Assembly: GCA_902763685.1 (NCBI GenBank)
Contig: CACWTF010000004.1
Coordinates: forward strand, 1 to 56,414
Length of the DNA stretch: 56,414 nucleotides
Direction: 5' to 3'
From: a methanogenic archaeon
GTDB taxonomy: Archaea > Thermoplasmatota > Thermoplasmata > Methanomassiliicoccales > Methanomethylophilaceae
The translations under genes were made by a program, and so were the position numbers. Of this stretch, positions 51,841 through 56,414 are shown one piece after another. The stretch's first letter is position 1. Every line of letters begins with the position of its first letter. Under the pieces are notes generated by a model. It was not told where the DNA came from, searched no databases, and worked only from the letters and a program-made list of their open reading frames with translations.

Positions 51841-53778
51841 ATGTTTGAGATTCTCAGAAGGGACGGAATGGCCCGTATCGGCAAATTCACGACCACCTCC
51901 GGCCGTTCCATCGAGACCCCCACCCTTCTTCCTGTCATCAACCCCAAGATCAAGACGGTGACCCCCCGCGAACTGTACGACGAGTTCGGATTCGGAGCCA
52001 TCATCACCAACTCCTATATCATCAAGAACACCCCCGCACTGAACGAGGAGGCCAGGGCCAAAGGGCTGCACGAGATGCTAGACTTCCCCGGCGTCATCAT
52101 GACCGACTCGGGAACCTTCCAGAGCCATATGTACGGCGAGGTGGAGATGACCAACAAGGAGATCGTGGAGTTCCAGAGGGCCATCGGTACCGACATCGGT
52201 ACCGTCCTCGACATCTTCACCGAACCCTTCTGGACCGAGCAGCAGACCGCGGACTCCATCGTCGAGACCCTGAAGAGGACCGAGGAAGCGGTCTCTCTCA
52301 AGGGAGAGATGATGATCAACGGCGTCGTGCAGGGTTCCGTATATCCGAATCTCAGGAAGGACTGTGCCGAGAAGATGGCGAAGATGGATATCGACGTGCA
52401 CCCCATCGGAGGCGTGGTGCCCCTCATGGAACAGTACCGCTACGCGGAGCTGGTGGATGTCATCATGTCCTCCAAGATGGGGCTCAACCCCAACCGTCCC
52501 GTCCACCTCTTCGGTGCCGGGCACCCCATGATCCTCGCGTTCGCCACCCTCATGGGATGCGACCTCTTCGATTCCGCCTCCTATGCCAAATTCGCCAAGG
52601 ACGACAGGATGATGTTCATCGACGGTTCCTTCAGGCTGGCCGAGATGCAGTCCCTCGACTGCAACTGCCCCGCCTGCCGCGGCATCACCCTCGAGGCCCT
52701 GAAGAAGACCACCAAGAACGAGAGGATCAAGATACTCTCCAGGCACAACCTGTTCGCCATAAAGAACGAGCTGGCACTTGTGAGGAGATACCTCCGGGAA
52801 GGCCGTCTCTGGGAACTCGCCGAGCTCAGGTGCAGGGCACATCCCGCCATGCTCGACGGACTCAGGAGGCTCCGCGACTACCAGGAGTTCATGGAGAAAT
52901 TCGACCCCATCTCCAGGGATGGAGCGATCTTCTACACCGGCATCGAGACCCGCGGCAGACCTGTGTTCAAGAGGTACGCCGACAGGATCATGACCCGCTA
53001 CGTCCCCCCTACCAAGAAGGCCGCCATCTTCTACGGCGAGCAGAACAAACCCTACAGCAGGCACTTCACGGAGGAGTTCGCCAATGCCAGGAGGCAGGGC
53101 TACACCCCCATAATCCTCTGTCCGTGGGGCCCCGTTCCCGCGGAACTGGACGAGATGTATCCCCTGGCCCAATCCCTCTTCCCCGCCATCGAGGACACCG
53201 ACACCACCAACGAGAGCGAGGAACTCACCCTCGACTTCCTGGAGACCATGTTCGACGAGACCGTCAACGGTTCCGAACTGGAGATGAAGGAAGGGGAGGA
53301 CGTCCCCGAGGAACAGCTTGACCTCGAGAGGGCCAAGGCCGTCTCCAGATACCAGTTCGGCATCGAGGCCACCGATGCACTGTTCCGCGGCACCATCGAA
53401 CTCAGGAAGAGCAAGAAGACCGGCAAGATCAGGAACGTCATCTCGGACGGGGAGCACGTGCTCTCCATGAGGGCGGGCGACGGGTTCTACACCCTCAGGC
53501 TCGAAGGTGCCAGGAGGATCCTGGAAGCCGTGCCGGCACCCCACATGAGAATGGCCGTCACCGACGATTCGGTACCCTTCGTGTCCAACGGCAGGAACGC
53601 CATGTGCCAATTCACCACCGCCTGCGACGAGAACCTGGTCCCCATGGACGAGGTCATCGTGGTGGACAAGGATGACAACGCGGTCGCCACCGGCAGGATG
53701 CTGCTCGTGGCGAACGAGATATTCAGCATGAAGAAGGGAATCGCGGTCAAGATCCGCAACGGAAGCGAAGAGGACTGA
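51841..53778 (+). CDS. tgtA: Archaeosine tRNA-guanine transglycosylase
   Basis: 645 residues. N-terminal TIM barrel: GVIMTDSGTFQSHMYGE (D89 region), GVVQGSVYPNLRKD, GAGHPMILAF, and the zinc site CNCPACRG (about 278-285) with a later His. Middle region (about 380-480) and C-terminal PUA domain (about 570-645: DEVIVVDKDDNAVATGRMLL) complete the archaeal layout. It swaps guanine 15 of tRNA for preQ0, on the way to archaeosine. CCTTTAAAAAC (51811-51821) gives a TATA 25 bp before the ATG. Confidence 0.95.
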   Translation: MFEILRRDGMARIGKFTTTSGRSIETPTLLPVINPKIKTVTPRELYDEFGFGAIITNSYIIKNTPALNEEARAKGLHEMLDFPGVIMTDSGTFQSHMYGEVEMTNKEIVEFQRAIGTDIGTVLDIFTEPFWTEQQTADSIVETLKRTEEAVSLKGEMMINGVVQGSVYPNLRKDCAEKMAKMDIDVHPIGGVVPLMEQYRYAELVDVIMSSKMGLNPNRPVHLFGAGHPMILAFATLMGCDLFDSASYAKFAKDDRMMFIDGSFRLAEMQSLDCNCPACRGITLEALKKTTKNERIKILSRHNLFAIKNELALVRRYLREGRLWELAELRCRAHPAMLDGLRRLRDYQEFMEKFDPISRDGAIFYTGIETRGRPVFKRYADRIMTRYVPPTKKAAIFYGEQNKPYSRHFTEEFANARRQGYTPIILCPWGPVPAELDEMYPLAQSLFPAIEDTDTTNESEELTLDFLETMFDETVNGSELEMKEGEDVPEEQLDLERAKAVSRYQFGIEATDALFRGTIELRKSKKTGKIRNVISDGEHVLSMRAGDGFYTLRLEGARRILEAVPAPHMRMAVTDDSVPFVSNGRNAMCQFTTACDENLVPMDEVIVVDKDDNAVATGRMLLVANEIFSMKKGIAVKIRNGSEED

Positions 53779-53792
53779 ATCCCGGAGGAACG

Positions 53793-54347
53793 ATGGAAGA
53801 GATCGATATCCTTTACGACCTCCACGACGCACTCGGCGGCGGGATGATGGATTCCTTCTCCCTTGCCGTCGATTTCCTGTTCAAGGCGGAGATCCTCTGG
53901 GGGCTCGCCGCACTCATCCTCCTCGCGTTCTCCAGGACACGCTCGGCGGGTGCCGTCCTGCTGTTCGCACTGATCCTGGAGGTGTGCTTCGTCTACGGTC
54001 TGAAGATGGGGGTCGGAAGGGTGAGACCGGTGACAGAATACGATATCGATGCACTGATTGTATCGTACAATACCTCCTCATTCCCTTCGGGCCACACCGC
54101 CCAGTGGTTCTGTGCTGCCACCGTGACGGCGGTGTTCTGCAGGGCTGCCGCCCCGTTCATGTTCACCTTCGCGACCCTGGTGGGTGTCACCAGGCTGTAT
54201 CTTTTCGCCCACTATCCCACCGATGTGCTGGCCGGGGCCGTCATCGGTACGGTCTGCGCCCTGGTGTCCGTATTCATCCTCCTGAGGATGTATCCCAGGA
54301 CGGTATTCGTCAAGAATCCGATGCCACCGGACGAGGAATCAGAGTGA
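53793..54347 (+). CDS. PAP2-family membrane phosphatase
   Basis: 184 residues, about five membrane helices. All three PAP2 motifs are present: K71-x6-RP in LKMGVGRVRP, PSGH (98-101) and TRLYLFAHYPTDVLAG (R134, H140, D144). GGAGG precedes ATG 53793, 14 bp after tgtA, so it is in that operon. It probably recycles an undecaprenyl/dolichyl-type pyrophosphate or dephosphorylates another lipid at the membrane face. Its 3' end overlaps the convergent gene by 9 bp. Confidence 0.9.
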   Translation: MEEIDILYDLHDALGGGMMDSFSLAVDFLFKAEILWGLAALILLAFSRTRSAGAVLLFALILEVCFVYGLKMGVGRVRPVTEYDIDALIVSYNTSSFPSGHTAQWFCAATVTAVFCRAAAPFMFTFATLVGVTRLYLFAHYPTDVLAGAVIGTVCALVSVFILLRMYPRTVFVKNPMPPDEESE

Positions 54348-54872
54348 CTTTCCCATCCGGTAGGCTTCCTCGAGGAATCCCGTATCCCCGATGTCTTTGT
54401 CCACGGGAAGACCGGTGGCACAGAGGGTGCCGGCGATCCTGGTCCCGGGGAGACAGTCCACCCAACCCTGCACGCCTTTGACGACGCCGTCGATGGCATC
54501 GGGGGATTCGTCGGCACAAGTGGCTAGGATATAAACGTCCTTAAGGTTGTAATCGGAAACGTAGAGGGGGTTGCTGCGGTCGATCAGGACCTTCATCTGC
54601 CCGCTCATAGAATAGTAGTAAACTGGGGTGACCCAGACCACGGCATCGCAGAGACGGATCTTCTCCACGATGGCGGGAGCGGAATCGTTGAGCATGCATC
54701 TTTTCGTCGTCTGGCACCTTACGCATCCGGTGCAGAATCTGAGGGGTTTGCCCTTCAGTGATGCGAATTCCACATCATGTCCCGCATCCCTCGCACCCTC
54801 CACGAAACTCATCCCCAGTCTCTCGGAGAAACTGCCCGGACGGAGACTGGTGGAGATCACCAGGACCCTCAA
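54339..54872 (-). CDS. Iron-sulfur flavoprotein / NADPH-dependent FMN reductase family
   Basis: 177 residues. Flavodoxin-like fold: LVISTSLRPGSFSERLG binds FMN phosphate, then the compact cysteine motif C47-x2-C50-x2-C53-x5-C59 in FCTGCVRCQTTKRC, the [4Fe-4S] site of archaeal iron-sulfur flavoproteins, and VWVTPVYYYSMSGQMKVLIDR. Such proteins shuttle electrons or detoxify oxygen species in methanogens. ATGA overlap with pcc1 upstream. Confidence 0.9.
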   Translation of the reverse strand: MRVLVISTSLRPGSFSERLGMSFVEGARDAGHDVEFASLKGKPLRFCTGCVRCQTTKRCMLNDSAPAIVEKIRLCDAVVWVTPVYYYSMSGQMKVLIDRSNPLYVSDYNLKDVYILATCADESPDAIDGVVKGVQGWVDCLPGTRIAGTLCATGLPVDKDIGDTGFLEEAYRMGKSL

Positions 54873-55126
54873 TCCTCTTCCTCCTCGGAGATGTGCTCAG
54901 AGACGATACCGATGGCATCCTCCGCGATCTTGATGCAGGCGAGAAGGTCGTCCGCCGTGTTCCTGAGGGTACCGGCGTTCTCCGCGCTCATCGTATAATG
55001 GATGGAGGTGCCGTCGAGTTCCGTGGAAACATAATTCCCGTTCTCCGGCCCCACGGAACTGAGGATGGTCTCCGCGGTGCGGACATCCTTGTATGTGAAT
55101 GTGAGTCTGAGGGTGAGCATGTTCAT
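54869..55126 (-). CDS. pcc1: KEOPS complex subunit Pcc1
   Basis: 85 residues. Small alpha/beta protein with the Pcc1 pattern: LRLTFTYKDVRTAETILSSV, VSTELDGTSIHYTMSAENAG, LRNTADDLLACIKIAEDAIG. It is the dimerising subunit of KEOPS, which makes threonylcarbamoyl-adenosine 37 in tRNA. It overlaps both neighbours by 4 bp. Confidence 0.85.
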   Translation of the reverse strand: MNMLTLRLTFTYKDVRTAETILSSVGPENGNYVSTELDGTSIHYTMSAENAGTLRNTADDLLACIKIAEDAIGIVSEHISEEEED

Positions 55127-56414
55127 CCCCTCTTGGGCTTCATGCGGGCGAAGTCCTTGTTGATGGCGGACATGGTGGCTTCCACTGAAGCCTCGACCAC
55201 GTCGGTTCCGATGGCCCTGCCGTAGGTCATATCCCCGTCACTCTGAACGTTCTTGAGGGTGACCGCCACCTGACAGATGGAGTCGGACTGACCGGTGATG
55301 GCAGACATCCTGTACTCCTCCATGGTCATGTCCTCGTTCACCGCCTTCCTGATGGCGTTGACAGCGGCGTTAACGGGTCCGACGCCGATGTCCGACACGG
55401 TGACCTGTGTACCGTCGACGCGGGTGATCTTCACGGTGGCGGTGGGGGTGGTGGACTTGCCGGTGATGACGGTGAGTTCGTCGAGGATGCATTCCTTCCT
55501 CTGATCGGACTTCTTCCACATCACGTCGTCGGCGATGGCGATGAGTTCTGGGTCTGTGATGGTCTTACCGCCTACGGCGATCTTCTTGATGGTCGCCATC
55601 AGCTCGTCCATGCACTGCGGCGGGAAGTCGATGCCGAGCTCCTCCAGCCTGTTCTCGATGGAATGGGCACCGGACAGCTTGCCGATGACGAAATGCCTCT
55701 GTGCCCCGATGGCCTCGGGTCTGAACGGTTCGTAGGTGAGGGCATTCTCCATCACACCGTGCACATGGATGCCGGAGGAATGGGCGAAGGCGTTGGTACC
55801 GACGAGTGCCTTGTTGACGGACATCTGCACGCCGGTGAGCCTCTGGACCAGGTCCGAGGTCTCGGTGATCTTGGAAAGGCGGATGCAGTCGCATCCGTAA
55901 TGCGAACTGAGGTTAACGGCCACCTCCTCAAGGGATGCGTTGCCGGCCCTCTCGCCGATACCGTTGACCGTGACATGGCAGATCGATGCCCCCGCTTCCA
56001 GTGCGGAGAGGGTGTTGGCGACCGCCAGGCCCATGTCGTTGTGGCAGTGGACGGCGATTGGGATTCTGATATCTTTCTTCAGCTCCCTGACCAGGTAGGC
56101 CATCGCCTGGGGAAGGATCACGCCCACCGTATCGGCAATGTTGACGGAACACGCTCCGGCCTCCTGGGCGGCGAGGTACATCTCCTTCAGGAAACCGAAG
56201 TCGGTACGGGTGGCGTCCTCACACGAGAAGTGGACCTTCAGCCCGTGCTCCCTGGCGTATTCTATGGTCTCGACCGCACGGAGCTTCACCTCCTCGGGGG
56301 TCATCCGGAGTTTGTATTTCATGTGGAGGTCCGAAGTGGCGATGAACGTGTGGACGCTGTCGCATCCGCTGTCGATGACGATCTGCATTCCGCAGAACGA
56401 AGACAGCAGGATGA
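55123..56414 (-). CDS. LeuA-family acyltransferase (isopropylmalate/citramalate synthase), 5' end missing
   Basis: Open from the right edge; the visible 429 residues begin [50 protein letters not shown], then metal-site [14 protein letters not shown] and [14 protein letters not shown] are LeuA/CimA/homocitrate marks. The C-terminal regulatory LeuA-dimer domain (about 300-429: [20 protein letters not shown]) shows it is feedback-controlled. The N-terminal catalytic Arg is outside the window, so isopropylmalate, citramalate and homocitrate synthase cannot be told apart. First gene of the operon with pcc1. Confidence 0.88.
   Translation of the reverse strand, partial: ILLSSFCGMQIVIDSGCDSVHTFIATSDLHMKYKLRMTPEEVKLRAVETIEYAREHGLKVHFSCEDATRTDFGFLKEMYLAAQEAGACSVNIADTVGVILPQAMAYLVRELKKDIRIPIAVHCHNDMGLAVANTLSALEAGASICHVTVNGIGERAGNASLEEVAVNLSSHYGCDCIRLSKITETSDLVQRLTGVQMSVNKALVGTNAFAHSSGIHVHGVMENALTYEPFRPEAIGAQRHFVIGKLSGAHSIENRLEELGIDFPPQCMDELMATIKKIAVGGKTITDPELIAIADDVMWKKSDQRKECILDELTVITGKSTTPTATVKITRVDGTQVTVSDIGVGPVNAAVNAIRKAVNEDMTMEEYRMSAITGQSDSICQVAVTLKNVQSDGDMTYGRAIGTDVVEASVEATMSAINKDFARMKPKRG

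Noticed and set aside
52078-53832. 584-codon open frame on the minus strand
   Set aside because: It is the antisense shadow of tgtA; composition is His/Gly/Val-rich as expected from reversed GC-rich codons. The same applies to long antisense frames over the dikinase (12261-13616) and argH.

Overview
The window looks like the chromosome of a GC-rich methanogenic archaeon of the Methanomassiliicoccales / gut Thermoplasmata type. The archaeal markers are archaeosine tRNA-guanine transglycosylase, the KEOPS subunit Pcc1, peptidyl-tRNA hydrolase 2, TATA boxes about 25-30 bp before many start codons (often leaderless), and chains of genes joined by ATGA overlaps. None of the roughly 55 stop codons I read is TAG, as expected where UAG encodes pyrrolysine. 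The lineage is an inference; no rRNA, tRNA or methanogenesis gene is present.

Layout. 1-2811: end of a helical-repeat protein, a two-gene ATPase + DUF4435 pair resembling the PARIS defence system (ariA/ariB), and a tiny Cys-rich protein. 2845-4873: bacterial-type exonuclease VII (xseB, xseA) and an intergenic 33-bp tandem repeat. 4874-7996: hotdog thioesterase, galE, a small hypothetical gene and a cation/Ca antiporter. 8071-15385: ABC-F ATPase, thymidylate-kinase-like kinase, PAP2-like membrane protein, a rifampin-phosphotransferase-like dikinase, a CrtC/AttH-like lipocalin-fold protein and a dolichol/phytol-kinase-like protein. 15468-18055: membrane proteins of unknown function around an AIM24 protein.

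18196-23821 is a tight three-gene operon: a TerB-N/TerB-C protein (interrupted by an in-frame TGA), a BrxD-like ATPase and a BrxHI/Lhr-like helicase. It is a candidate stand-alone DNA-processing or defence module. 23822-28592 holds a hypothetical gene, a DEAD-box RNA helicase, a small Cys-containing protein, a frameshifted RelB/DinJ antitoxin next to an AT-rich inverted-repeat element, and an ACT-domain protein.

28679-36615 carries arginine biosynthesis: argC-J-B-D on the minus strand and argG-H on the plus strand, with a paired SMR transporter between. argG carries a frameshift that joins it artificially to argH. 36773-36941 looks like an independent small RNA gene with its own TATA box, three hairpins and a terminator, upstream of an AGCS amino-acid symporter. 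Then come hcp with a dyad operator and the thiamin genes (thiD-N; then thiM-E-S-F-G-H plus a second ThiE/TenI-like gene), split by a membrane-anchored FKBP gene of lower GC content.

48218-56414: pth2, a Sel1-repeat protein, a Rpn-type PD-(D/E)XK nuclease whose C-terminal module is tandemly duplicated as a free-standing ORF, tgtA with a PAP2 phosphatase, and a minus-strand operon of a LeuA-family synthase (cut by the window edge), pcc1 and an iron-sulfur flavoprotein. Three genes (terB-like, relB-like, argG) carry single disruptive lesions, so either sequence errors or genuine decay should be considered.
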